A stretch of 64,000 bases of DNA, taken from assembly GCA_011634665.1 (NCBI GenBank), contig WAEK01000010.1, forward strand, positions 826,001-890,000, in the 5' to 3' direction. Both the position numbers and the translations under genes were made by a program. Below are positions 1-10,861 of the stretch, piece by piece. The notes under the pieces were generated by a model. That model ran no database searches and had not been told where the DNA came from. It was given only the letters and a program-made list of their open reading frames with translations. The stretch's first letter is position 1; each line of letters starts with the position of its first letter. The DNA is from Mortierella sp. BCC40632. Lineage: Eukaryota; Mortierellomycota; Mortierellomycetes; Mortierellales; Mortierellaceae.

Positions 1-720
1 TCTGAAACATTGAACTTCGCCATGCCTTTTGCCTTCGCCCTTGTGCCACCCTACTCCCTACCTTGCCTCTCTCCACTCCTGCCCGATCACAAATCGACCA
101 CCAAAATGTCCTCTTCCACCAGAGAGCAGTGATCACGTCGGCTACTCTTGACCCAGGGAAAGCAATCGGTTCAGCCCATTGCTCCCAGGTTCATTCTCAA
201 GAAGGAAGCAAGGAATCAACAATCATCAACCAGCCTATGTCCTCCCAATTCGCTTCTCATTGTGTGCACATGCTCCTGCACCTCTGCTAGACAACAATTC
301 TCTGCTCATTGGCCATAGACTCTGATTCAACATCCCCATGGACCTCAAACAGACAAAAGGAGAGCCAATAGTTCAGGCAGGAGGATCCAACCATTTTAGG
401 ACTCGATGAAGAACAAATGAATGACCAAGAGATCGTTCGACTCTACACAGCATCTCAGGCCTAATTCTAGAAGTTCGAGAGTCTTCCTCGGAGACTCTCA
501 GCGGCCTGATGGCACAAGATGCGAGTACCCAACACTTGAAAGAGCTCACTCTCTTGATTCTTACATACCCACATCACAAAGTCCATTCAATCAGCCTTTG
601 CTATTCTTCATTCAATGCTGAAATTTACCTCTACATCAATCTAGCTCAGGAATGGTAATGATTTGAGGCTCTCGTAGTGCATTGAAGATGACATGGAACC
701 GCTTGGCTAGCACAAAGGCA
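1..720. other. Flank 3' of truncated channel copy, no gene seen
   Basis: No open frame here resembles a known protein. The last 60-70 bases (about 655-720) resemble the 3' flanks of the other channel copies, so they are probably 3' UTR of the truncated copy next door. The rest is unassigned. Confidence 0.4.
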
Positions 721-1821
721 TCAGTTGTTGTTGAGACTTTGACCTTGCTGCATTTGCTGCAAGGCTGCAAGGATGGTCTGCGTGTCTTGCTTCAAATCCA
801 ACATCTTAGACTCGAGTCTGGCAGTTTCATCTTGTGTCTTCTCAGCATCAACGCCTTGATCCGGAATATCTCTCTCCTGATTCTGGTCTATTCTCTGTGT
901 CTGGTTGTCGCCCTCTTGTTCTCGACTCTCGTGCTCACGTTGCTTTTGATCGTCATCAAAGATAATCTCTTCGTCCTTCTTGGAGATCCTTCGCCAGTAC
1001 TGCTTCACTTGGTAAGGACTTGCTGAGTAATAGATCGTCTGAGGGAACCAGTCGAAGGTCTCGCGGAATCTTTTTTTTTTTTTTTTCCAAATTTCATTAG
1101 GATTGTTGAATGTTAGACCACTCTTCTCGACTCTACTCTTCTCTCTCAGCCAACAAGACTCGAGATGTCAATGGGACTTGAATCACTTACCAGGGATATG
1201 ATACGACATATTCTCAGCACTCTCGACATACCGGAGTCTGTTCTCGAGCCATACTTGACGCCAAGAGTCGTCAGCCTTGACAAAGGCACTGTTGATCAGG
1301 GCTGTCATAGAGCAATGTCGTCGTCAAAGCCTGTTAGTCAACTGCCTCAGAGCATACCCCACTTGAAAGTAATCAGGAACCACTAGACACAACAACATTG
1401 AGTTTGCTCCGCACACCCACATTAACTTACCTATCAACACATTGAGCATCAGGATGGACGAGAATGTAAAGAAGACCGCCATCATCAACAGGAGTGGGCC
1501 GTTGTTGTACGATCCTCTGGCCTCTCCTTCGCCATCCACATACATATCACTGTTCAGAGGGTCATACCGGCCTCCCTATACTCAGGAACACGAGCCATGG
1601 TTAGAAGAGAGAGCAATGGTGGAACTCGATTTGATCCGCCAACAGAGAATAGAGAGTATTGTCATTTCAATCTATTTGACAGGATACTGGAGTCTTACCA
1701 TCATCAGGTACACAGTACTGACATCTCCAAGGAAGTTATCCATGGACCTGGCACCGGCTGGTCCCTCTGAGTCATCCACACTACCGGTCTCGAGATTGTT
1801 GAGAGGGGGGTTCAAAGCCAT
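721..1821 (-). pseudogene. Truncated 'pore-only' channel copy A
   Basis: Four exons match the last four exons of the full channels: 1821-1699 (starts MALNPPLNNL and runs to the pore segment STVYLMM), 1575-1431 (GGRYDPL and the S6 helix ending NVLIG), 1301-1191 (the conserved post-S6 segment with NRLRYVESAENMSYHIP) and 1069-721 (coiled-coil tail). The N-terminal domain, propeller and helices S1-S5 are absent; an ATG stands where the pore exon diverges from the full copies. Splice sites and phases hold up to the last junction. There the acceptor is followed by ATTCCGC where paralogues have GCTTCCGC or GGTTCCGC, one base fewer, so the tail frame is lost. It is the least damaged pore-only copy, either a recent pseudogene or one spliced in an unseen way. 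Confidence 0.65.
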
Positions 1822-2460
1822 GATACTTCCTGGAGAGGAGATGGTGAAACTAAAGGAAGGGTGTAGAATGAAGCTCCTTTATCTAAATATACTCTAGCAG
1901 ATCCCTCCCCGAGAAATACAGCATCGCCTTTTCTCGGAGCTTTTTTTTTTTTTTTTTTTTTTTTAATTTCTTCACGAGCATTTACTAAGAGGAATGCAGG
2001 AAATCCTGGTGTTCCAAGGATTACAGACTCTTCCTTCCTCATATCTCGCTGCTCATACTGTGCCCCTTGCAAAGATTATGACCCCGCTTGCTTCTTGATT
2101 AAAAGCAACATCCATCAATTTAATGGATCACCAATATGCAGGGAGTGCTTTAGACCAGAACAACTCATTCTCTTCATGAATTGATCAAGAACAAAACGCC
2201 CGATCTATCTCCATTCGGTTCCATATGAGTCAGTTCCTTTGCCGAACCCAAGTCTCTTTCTAAGAGACTCTTATCAACTTGGCAATGCAAAATATGAAAT
2301 GACACCTCATGGCAGAGAACTCTTTTTGTTTAGACACATCTTTTGTCATTTCAGCACTCATGGGCCTTTTTATTATTTTTATTAATTATTATTTTTTTTG
2401 ACTCTGATCCTGGAGCTCCAATAGTGCTTTGCGGATGATATGAACATCAAGCCTTTTCAG
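1822..2460. repeat. Recurrent array spacer, copy 1
   Basis: This block lies between a pore-only copy and the 3' end of a full-length copy. Related blocks occupy the same position at about 26060-26640, 41715-42280 and 51220-51840. Shared landmarks are a motif close to AGATATGAAATGACA and a stretch like GAACAACAAAACACC. It contains a poly-T run of about 24 near 1941. No coding potential is apparent. Confidence 0.6.
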
Positions 2461-2640
2461 TGCTAGGAACTCTGGCCTTGGGGCTACCGCAAAGCTACAA
2501 GAATAGTATGTATATCTCGTTTGACATTCAAGATCTCACTCTTGAGCAATATCTTTGCAATTTTTCAAAGTCGACATTCAAATTGGATGTTTCTCTGTTT
2601 TTCTGCTGGTCTGTAATCTACAACTTTCTTCTCGATCTTA
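2460..2640 (-). pseudogene. Remnant of a full channel copy, last exon only
   Basis: On the minus strand, short frames align with the end of the coiled-coil exon of the full channels (a SNLNVDFEKLQRY-like segment beside the SDLGIDVERSQERY of CH3), with stops and small shifts. Homology ends near 2640, where unrelated sequence begins. This marks the left break of the array. Confidence 0.5.
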
Positions 2641-2742
2641 TTGCAGCATGCCTCTTTCAGAACATTGCGTTAATGGTCTTTACTTGTCAAGTTCATTGCG
2701 AGATCGTACGACGCAAAAGGGATCCGAGAACCCAAAATGCTC

Positions 2743-3105
2743 ATAAAATGAGGCGCGGAAGGATAATATTAACGCAGCCAGGGACTGGAGCTGGATATTT
2801 TCTGACGCTCAAACGAAGGCTTGAATTCAACCCTTTAGGCTACGTATCATTCCGTGGACTGGTGAGGTCTGAAACGCAATGCCTTCCAAGCGAGTGGATC
2901 GAATGGATGCAAGCTATGAAGGCCAGTACTTTCGAGCAAGTCCGAAGAAGAGCTTTAGCGGCCCCAGTCATGACTTTTCACGATGCCTACAATTTCTACA
3001 AGGTCAGGACTATTGATCATCCCGAGCTGGGAATTTCTGGAGTTTCACAACAGGACGTGCACGGTGAACATCAACCAGTATCGCTTTTTTCAAGAGCAAG
3101 AGAGT
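2743..3105 (+). CDS. Unassigned exon, weak NDUFAF2/Mimitin-like look
   Basis: An open frame of about 120 codons from an ATG at 2743 ends at a good donor (GTATGT at 3106). The product has a GAGYF segment, then KRRLEF and LPSEWIEWMQ. These are spaced roughly like the GNxYFE, RRxVEY and IPxEWxxWL signature of the complex I assembly factor NDUFAF2 (Mimitin) family, but identity is too low to be sure. A poly-T tract and a possible acceptor follow near 3203, with no convincing second exon. The open frame continues upstream into the dead channel stump, so the first exon may be missing. It may be a chance frame. Confidence 0.25.
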
Positions 3106-3399
3106 ATGTAGGTATGTTTTCTACTGTATTGTTTGCTGTTTGATGTCGTACTTACATTTTTTTTTTTTTTTTTTTGGTTTGTTGCATCTTCTATGACACC
3201 CCAAGCACATTACAACAAAGACGTCTGCGTTGACTTCATCTCTTCAAGATGCCTTGCTCGCAAAAAAAAAAAAAAACGTCGGCTGGATAAAATTTCAAGT
3301 TTTTTATCGGTAGGCGAACAACTCACTAATGGTTCGTTAGCACTTTACCTTACTACTATGCTTAGTCACAGCGCCAAATGCAACAGGGGCTGACCTTGC

Positions 3400-4650
3400 T
3401 AGTGGACCCCATGGACGGCTTGAAGCGAACCAAACAACAGATGCATTGAGTGGTTCGTGCTCAGATTGCGAAAGCTATGGACTTCTGCTCCAATAGTGGG
3501 GACCCACCCCCCGACACCCAGGCACCCCTCCCCCATTTGTAGAACTGAAGGTCGTCTACCATAAGCGTCATGCCACAGATTCAGAGGCGAAACGCAAGAA
3601 GAGAAATCGAAGGAAGGCACCTAGTGGAGAGTCGAAAGCCGCCATGCACAAGGCCAACACAGAGAGCCGAATACACCGATACAAGTTGCTGGACAAAAAG
3701 TATTTCTAGTAGCTGAAATCGGGTCGGGCGGTGGAGACTGTAGTCCGTGAAGCAAGTCTGCGACCTGCAGTCACCATCAGGCACCTACCCAAGCCTATTC
3801 TGGCGTGTTCGACTTACTTGAAGTTAATGAACTATTTACCATTGGCTCTAACAGCATCTGCTCATATGTGATCGACGTATCTTGTAGAACTAAAAAAGCT
3901 CCCTTTGAAGTTGACGAGTGGAATGAGGTGTAGTGTAGCAAACACGACTGGCTGATCTTCCTTTTCTCCCCCTTGGGCCTCTTCAAAAAAGGGTGTCCCT
4001 CTGATCCTCCAATAAAGGACATATTTTTTCCTCTCTTTTTTCTTGATCTGCTAGTGAATACTCGCTGTCTGGCTCCTCGGGAGCGATCCTGTGGCTAGAT
4101 ACCTGCCAGTATTCCTGTCTTATTTTGAGAAATATAGGATGGCAGTTCAACCCGAGGAACCAGCTCGCAGACGATGTGGCAGGAAGCTCGATCTAATCTG
4201 CCGAGATGAGCAACTCTTCACGACTGGATCGTGATTGAGAGAATGCGACACTGGGATCCCCAATCGACCAAACTTTCGAAAGAGATTGGTGCGATGTGCT
4301 ACGTGAAATGGTAACGATCGCGCATAATAGGATGTTTGAGCTCTCGACTGTCATTCGACGGTCATTTGTTTTTCTTCGGAGGTTACACCGGTGGTAAGAG
4401 AGAATTCTCTCGGATGCCGTGAACGTGCTTGTTGAGTGTTACTTATCGAACGGAAATGAACTCTGATCTCATTTTGTAGCCCTACTAGAACCCTGTAACT
4501 GTCTTAAAGAAACGAGTTATCGAACGAGCATCCCGTTCGTTGAGAAACATTATCTAAAAAACCTGCTCTGTCTTCAGACCTATACCGATGTAACCGCTGT
4601 ACCGTCTATTAGACACGGATTTCGGTTTCTTTCAGCTTCTTCCAGCGACA
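3400..4650. other. No gene recognised
   Basis: Only short frames are present. The direction of the neighbouring Gag fragment suggests that about 4160-4650 could be a leader or terminal repeat of the same retroelement. No matching downstream copy is visible in the window. Confidence 0.3.
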
Positions 4651-4737
4651 GAGAGTTCTTTGTGCATCAGAATGCGCGTGCTCGCCTCCACAACACAGAA
4701 CAAGACTATTTGTGAACTGTTTGTCCCACTTTTCCTT

Positions 4738-5455
4738 CAGTGGCACAATTCTCGAGCGGCTTCAAAAATCCCGACGCTCAACTTGCCAAGATCCAGTGCG
4801 ATATCGCCCACCTCACGCGCCCTCTCGACCACCTTTTACACACGGTCGCAACCGCAAAAGACATCCCAACAGAGATTGAGAGATTACTGGTTCACCGGTA
4901 GCATGCGAGGACGGTTGTCGGCATTATCAAAGAAAGTCATGGCAACTCTCATGGAGAACATGCATAAAGAGAAGGGCATCGCTAGCAACGATACCAACAA
5001 CTACATTGTCGACCCACACAAACTGGATGAAGAGATTAAAACAGCCAGAGCACTCGCTGCCCCTTTCGCCCCACCCAAGCAGGATCAACGTAACGCTTAC
5101 CCGAACAAGAATAAAACGGGAAAGCAGAACAACTTCCGTTCCCGTGGCAATCAGTACAAGAACAACAACTCCGAAAAACGTGAGTTCAACAACCGCAAGT
5201 ACAACCGCGAGGACAGTGAGGACGACAGCGATCGCGGTAAGCAGTATTTTCACCGCAACAAAGGAAAAGAACCCTGGGGGGACAGCCGACGACGAGGACG
5301 CAGCAACAGCAGGAAACCGACCAATCGACAGTAGGAGGTCGCATTCATCGACATGCGTCCGCCTGGCGGCAACTTTCGCTAGATCACCATTATCGGGAAT
5401 GTGTCGCGTTTCACAGTCATTGTGGGATTGGATGAACCTGCGATAGCAGGTGACA
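4738..5455 (+). mobile_element. Decayed retroelement fragment: Gag plus start of reverse transcriptase
   Basis: Three frames read on from one another. From 4738 an open segment contains LAKIQCDIAHLTRPLDHLL, a Gag-like N-terminus, and stops near 4900. In a shifted frame from about 4880 it continues with MRGRLSALSKKV and a very basic Asn/Arg/Lys-rich tail ending in a TAG at 5332-5334. In the -1 frame, overlapping that stop, reading continues with QSTVGGRIHRHASAWRQL, which resembles the conserved N-terminal block of DIRS/Ty3-type reverse transcriptases, then stops near 5424. The catalytic part of the RT, the integrase or recombinase and the terminal repeats are missing, so this is a truncated dead copy. 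Confidence 0.5.
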
Positions 5456-5520
5456 CCTAATCCCATGTAAGAAGCATACAAAAGTATGCTGAGCAAAGGT
5501 GTCCGTCCACCCAACCTCCG

Positions 5521-5521
5521 C

Positions 5522-5548
<27 letters not shown>
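5521..5548. repeat. Poly-A tract
   Basis: About 28 uninterrupted A residues lie directly downstream of the Gag/RT fragment. This could be a retrotransposition tail, but equally long homopolymers occur all over the window. Confidence 0.6.
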
Positions 5549-5552
<4 letters not shown>

Positions 5553-5599
5553 TCCAAACGACCAAAGAGGAAAGAGGCCACGAAGACGATGAAAGAAGT

Positions 5600-6024
5600 C
5601 TTACGTCCATTATCCGAACAAGCGACCCCCTTTCGTGTCCCACCCACGCCACCCTATTTCTCTCTCTCGTAGAAGAAAGATGAAGTAGGCAGGGCACCCA
5701 GGCAAGAGCAGTATTTATTTAGTCTTGGGGAACCAAGACGACAAAGGAAGTCTTGGCTTCATTATCCGAGACTGCGACCCTATACTGTCCCACCCTCTCC
5801 ACCCTTTTGCCTTAGTATTTATGGAGTCGCGAAAGAAAGATGAAGAGTCCAGAGATAGCCAAGTGAGGTATTTCTAGCTAGATTTTCTCTATTTTATTTG
5901 TATCTCGAGTGGAATTAAAGAAAGAAGGATTACACAATAGGGTCGCAGTCTCGGATAATGAAGCCAAGACTTCCTTTGTCGTCTTGGTTCCCCATTATCC
6001 GAACAAGCGACCCCTTTCCTGTCC
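5600..6024. repeat. Three direct copies of an 80-90 bp motif
   Basis: The core ATTATCCGA followed by a GCGACCC-type stretch, TGTCCCACCC and, further on, AAAGATGA appears near 5610, 5761 and 5994. The three copies share most bases but have separate substitutions. The middle and third copies are joined to the long inverted repeat described separately. Confidence 0.6.
5727..5993. repeat. Perfect 57-bp inverted repeat with 153-bp spacer
   Basis: Bases 5727-5783 are the exact reverse complement of 5937-5993. The arms begin with GGGGAACCAAGACGAC on the left. A transcript would form a 57-bp stem with a loop of about 153 nt. Perfect arms imply recent origin or gene conversion. The structure resembles a foldback MITE, although no target duplication was found. 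Confidence 0.8.
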
Positions 6025-6159
6025 CACCCACACCACCCTACTTCACTTATCAAAAAAGAAAGATGAGGTAGAGAGGTACCAGGGACAGGGAATTTATTTA
6101 GTGTTAGTTCTGGAGACTCGCGAAGTAAAGAAGAAAGGTTACACAGGAAAGGGGTCGCT
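6006..6159. repeat. Second short inverted repeat of the same family
   Basis: Bases 6006-6022 are the exact reverse complement of 6143-6159 (17 bp, starting AGCGACCCCTTTCC). It abuts the 57-bp inverted repeat, so two foldback units lie side by side. Confidence 0.65.
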
Positions 6160-6179
6160 GTTCAGTGAAGGATAGTATA

Positions 6180-7560
6180 CTATCGGGTACCCGCTACAGC
6201 AGGCTGCCGTTTTATTTGGCGAAGCCAAGATATCAATAAAAACAACTTCTATGTAGTTTCGTTATCTTTAGGTATCTTCACACTAGGTTTTCGTCGAAAG
6301 AGTAGCATTGCATTAAAGCCCTGAGCTCCCTTTGAGTATATTTCCTCTCAGTTTTTGCTTTTGTCGAGAAGCCTCCGTGGACTTTGCTTGGCTGCAGATG
6401 CATATCTTCCAATAGCTTCGACGTCTTTGCAGTCTTGCTGGCACTTCCACTTTATATCATTATTGCAGTCTTTACCAACGCAATACCCAACGTTGCCTTC
6501 TCATCGCACCCTTCCATGTTCAATTGGCTGTTCAACCAAGATCGTCGCAGGTCGTGCTCTTTGCTTTCCTCGTACTCTGCCAGCTGCGACCGACAACACC
6601 ACGCCTTCAGCTGACTCGAGGCGTGTAGAGTATCATTACACCGTTATGCACTCTCCAGCGCTGACACCTCACGCCTCCAAGGAAACATGGCCCACCTCTT
6701 GTTGCTCTAAAACCAAGAGGAGGAATAGCCTCAGATAGGTAGCCTCTCTGCAAGTCGAGTTCAAGTCGTCAGCTAGTACATACTTTGAAGGGTTGAAGAA
6801 AGGTGCGACCGCCTCCATCAACGTCTTCTATAACGAATGAACTTGGATCTACATGAGAGACTTCAGTAGGTAAAGCTAAGCAAACGAAAGACAGGAGGAG
6901 TAGAGCCATTTCTACAGTAGCGATGGGTATTGACAAATAGGGAAAAGTGACAAGTACGCCGTTCCTCATCCCCACCGCCGATGGTGTACAAATGCCTCAC
7001 GTTTTCTGTTCTCTCAGCCCTGCAAACCACTATGCAACTCCCAGATGGTCGTGTCCTCCATTTGCTCAACGTAGCACAGATTGCATCAAGGCAGGTTGAA
7101 CGACGTCTGTTAACCACGCTACAGCTAAAGGAGTCCGTCCCAGCTAACATGACTTGACACACGCACCAAATGAGATTTGCAGTTCATCACTCTAGTGCAG
7201 ACAAGTCGCGACCTGAACCCAGAGTAACTATCCGTCATGCACTCTTCTCCTCGCTTGACGTGGCACGACAGCATTACGGTAGATTGAATGCAGATGGCAT
7301 TGTGACAGATTGAATGGCATCCGTTGACCACGCTACAGCTAAAAGAGGCCCATCGTAGCTAACATGACAAGACATGTTCTGGCACTCAAGATCACGTACT
7401 TGTCGCCTTTGAGTGTGATGGTAATAGGGACCAGACATGAAAGAGCAAACAGTATGGATGATTGAGAGTGACAGGGAGGGATGAGAGGGACCAAAGAAGT
7501 GGTGTGGCAGAGAGTGAGGGGGCGGGGATGGGGCAAACACGACACAATGAAAGATTAGAG
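6180..7560. other. No gene recognised; contains a dispersed direct repeat
   Basis: Several frames of 65-150 codons occur but none resembles a known family, and none is joined to another by convincing splice sites. A repeated block of about 50 bp lies at 7112-7160 and 7325-7375 and is listed separately. Confidence 0.35.
7112..7375. repeat. Pair of imperfect direct repeats
   Basis: About 50 bp with the core CCACGCTACAGCTAAA and AGCTAACATGAC occurs at about 7112-7160 and again at 7325-7375. The flanking 40 bp upstream also share GATTG/GCAGxTTGAA-like elements. Function unknown. Confidence 0.55.
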
Positions 7561-7616
7561 TAATGGGGGGAACGTTTTTTTCTCTGATGGGGATACACTT
7601 GTGGATGGGGAGAAAA

Positions 7617-7685
7617 GAAAGAGTAGATGGGATGGGGATGGGGATGGATGGGATGGGATGGGATGGGATGAGATGGGATGGAAAG
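7617..7685. repeat. Imperfect (GGGAT/GGAT)n minisatellite
   Basis: Variable GGGAT and GGGGAT units run for about 70 bp. Open frames across it, such as Met-Gly-Trp-Asp strings, are artefacts of the repeat. Confidence 0.85.
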
Positions 7686-7749
7686 AAAGAGAGGAGGAGG
7701 AAATGGGAGGTGCTGGAGGTGCTGGGGATGAGGAACACGCTGGAAGAGA

Positions 7750-7766
7750 GGTGTGTTGTGTGTGTG

Positions 7767-7817
<51 letters not shown>
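7750..7817. repeat. (GT)n microsatellite
   Basis: About 30 GT units run almost without interruption, followed by a poly-A run at about 7850-7865. Confidence 0.9.
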
Positions 7818-8439
7818 ATGAGAGTGGACTGAGGACGATGACCAAATTAAAAAAAAAAAAAAAAATTTTCACGCACCCCACACCACACCAAATCAGCATG
7901 GTCCCTTCTTCTCTCTACTCCCCACTGCAATACCTCTGTCTATGTAATCCAAAGAATATACATGTTAAACTATGCTGCAGTCGACCTGCCCTGCATGTTT
8001 TCAGGGACAGGGACAGGAAAAATTAACAAAAACGCGTCCATCCTCCTGCTCAACCCTCCTCCTCATCCTAGCACCACTCGAGTCTTGGCAGCAGCCCTTT
8101 GATTCACATTCAAAGAGTATGGCCACAGCGCACGCAGCAGCCAAACAACAGACACATCAACATGTTCTGGACAGCATGCCTACACAGAGAAGCACCCTCT
8201 CCGTTTGCCTCATACTGACAGCCAACCTCTCTCTCCCTCTCCTCTCCCATAGTGAAAGACACAAGGAACTGTTTCCAATACATGCGAGGACAGCTTTGCC
8301 TTAGAGCTAGTCATCGTACACTCTTTTGCAACCAAAACCTCTTCAACACTCTGAATCTTTTTTTCGACACTCAGCAACACCATCCTGTCAAAGGTTCCTT
8401 CGCCACACTGTTAGCGCTTCTGCCTTCAAAATACTTGGG

Positions 8440-8780
8440 GCAAAAGAAACTTTGTCAAATCTGGCAAATCGTCAAACATAACCTGAACCAAGCGGACTAG
8501 CCTGATGTCCATTTACTCATTATGTTCTTCCCAACATCAACAAGGAGCCTGCTTCTGATTTCCATGACGCCTCTGGCTGGCATAAAATCAAGCTGTTCGT
8601 TGATTCAGAGGAAGATATCAAAACACCTCCCGCTAGTACTCTCCGACTCCACTTCAATGCTATTATGCTTGCCTGCAAAACCCATACACCAAAGTACTAC
8701 ACAGCAGCTGTCATTCAAGGACCTTGGAGATCTATGACATCCATTTTGACCGACAGGCTATGAGTTTTCGGAGAACTCCT
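8440..8780 (+). repeat. Decayed dispersed repeat with former coding sequence, copy 1
   Basis: A frame from about 8530 reads PNINKEPASDFHDASGWHKI and continues for about 70 codons to a stop near 8757. The same nucleotide block, more degraded, lies at about 24343-24610. Both have a stop just upstream of the open part, so neither is a whole gene. The protein family was not recognised. The Fanzor element is inserted at the right edge of this copy. Confidence 0.5.
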
Positions 8781-8781
8781 A

Positions 8782-8794
8782 TCCCTTAAACCGT
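8782..8794 (+). repeat. Left terminal inverted repeat of Fanzor element
   Basis: TCCCTTAAACCGT, preceded by TA. It is the exact inverse of the right end. The adjoining GTAAGGTTTA partly inverts the terminal TTAAACC, giving a small local palindrome. Confidence 0.85.
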
Positions 8795-8990
8795 AAGGTT
8801 TAATAGGCAAATTTGCCAGTCAAAAAATGGGAGTGAAAGAGTGAAAGAGAGGGTTAGCATCCACTTTGGTTATGTTTGAGTTGGCCTGGCTTGCTTCTCC
8901 GTGGATTGCTCATGAATTGCTCATGAATTGCTTACCAATACGGGATAATTATTGTCGAGCTCCACACTCGACTTGGGAAGCAGAGCGCTC
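8795..8990 (-). ncRNA. Candidate guide (omega) RNA region 3' of the Fanzor gene
   Basis: Fanzor guide RNAs are known to derive from the 3' end of the locus and run to the element end. This 196-bp stretch fits that position, between the stop codon and the left TIR. It holds a perfect 6-bp hairpin with a 7-nt loop (8954-8972, GTCGAG/CTCGAC) and a tandem ATTGCTCATGA repeat near 8917-8938. The RNA itself is inferred; there is no expression evidence. Confidence 0.35.
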
Positions 8991-10818
8991 CTAGTTGGTT
9001 ATCCGGCGCAAGAACCATGGCCATTCCATCTTGGACAACCAGTGGTGTACCGCCATTGCCATGTTGTGAGCCCCATTGACATCACGATCACGGCTTGTAT
9101 CATGCTGGACCCCTCCTCCTGCCTTGCATACAAGGTTTCTTTTCATCTCCTCTGTTTTCAAACCACAGAGGCAGCATCGTTGCGAAGTCTTGAACTCGTC
9201 AACCAGGCAGACTATGATTCCCATCCCTTGTGCCTGTCATCCACAAATAAAACGATTAAATCGTTAGCTACTCTCCTCACTTTGGTCTACACAATTGCTC
9301 ATATTAATATTCATTACCATCTGGCACAGCCTCTCCAACACAACGTATGTCCCACTCGTTCCACCGTTCAATGGTTTGAATACTCCATCCCCAATCGCGA
9401 GGATAACCTGTCGCTTCGATGGTAAACTGGGCTTAGGCAGAGGCTCTTTCATATCTTCTGCAGGTTCGAGATTGGCAATGCTGACTGCTGTCCGCAAAAT
9501 ATGCGAGAGTCGCTGGTCGATCTCTGCAGCATGTTCTTGTTGTTTTCGAAACTTGAGCGTCTTGTACGCCATCGATCCATAGAAAGATCCAAGCGATCTG
9601 TCCGCATTGAGCTTCGACAGGACATGATCTTCCGTGCTCTTGGAGAGCTGTTTCAGTCGAGTCTCCTCAGTAGCCTCACCTCCAGGGTCGCCAATCGTTA
9701 CTGGGACTATCGTTTGCTCTACTGCATTGATCCCGTCTGTCTTCTTGGCGAGTTGCATTAGGTGTCTCATCCCCTGTGTGTGCCAGTTGTATGTCCCTCT
9801 GGAAAGGTGGTGGTTGGAAGCTTGGTTGGGTCGTGCACTGTCAACGATCACTGCTGTGACAAGCTCCGCTATCCCTGGGTCAACCCCAATCACCACGTAG
9901 CTATCGCCAACAAGCTGTAAAACAGTCTCTTTGTTCGCAAAGAGCTCTGTCGCATACCGGATAGTGGTTCGACCTACGTTCAGAGGATGAGCACTCGCGT
10001 TGGCTGCCTCGGCTTTGATCTTGGGCCTTTGAAACTTTTCAGTCTTTGGATCTAGAGGACGGTACGCAAGCAGCCGCAACTGATATCCGTCCGTTACCAT
10101 CGTCCCTCGCAAGCAGTATTTCTGCTGTGGAGAAATCGCTGCTGGCATGCTTTCTTTCTCGATCTGGCAACTTTTGGTTTTCTTCAGAATTGCAATCCTC
10201 TCCTTTGTCATCTCGACAAATTGAGTCTTTAGTTGACCATATCGTCTCTTGGCTTCACTCTCGTCGCCCTGAGCTACTGCCGTCGAGCTTTCTGCTCTTT
10301 TTCGCCCTGGCAATCTCTGGGCTGCCTCCTCGAGCTCCTCTTCCGCCATTGCAAAAGAGTCGAAAAGACTCGGAACTTGAGACGATGAGGGCCTCCCAAC
10401 ACAGGTAGTCTTGTCGTAATTGCTTCTTTGTCTCCCACCGACAAAAAGCCTGTAGTAGATCTCGCCTGGATGATTGGATGCCTTCGAAGATCCCTCTCTC
10501 TGGGAGCTGACTCCTAACAGGTCCTTGATTATTCCTTGTTCCACTTTGTGCTCCAAATCCTGTCGAAAAATAGCGCGGACAAAATACTGTTCAGAAATGG
10601 TGAGAAATGACGTTGACTCTTTTGCAGTAGGAGCTAGTTCTAGTCGGTCCTTGATGGGCAGCTGGAAGTTGAGGACTGTGAAGACCTCGGCCTGGCTGAA
10701 CGCCTCTGATATTCCTTTTTCCTCTACTGCTGCCAGCATGGCTGCTCCCTCTGTCGATTGTGCCCATCCTGGGTTCAGCCGACGCACCTAGAATATTATG
10801 TTGAGTTAACAACTATTT

Positions 10819-10861
<43 letters not shown>

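Noticed and set aside
4927..5697. 256-codon minus-strand frame
   Set aside because: Antisense shadow of the Gag fragment extended through a poly-A tract; no family resemblance.
8991..9224. Bacterial TnpB contamination or insertion sequence
   Set aside because: The RuvC end is joined in phase through GT-AG introns to eukaryotic-type exons and an XPG domain inside a TIR element, so a eukaryotic Fanzor is the better reading.
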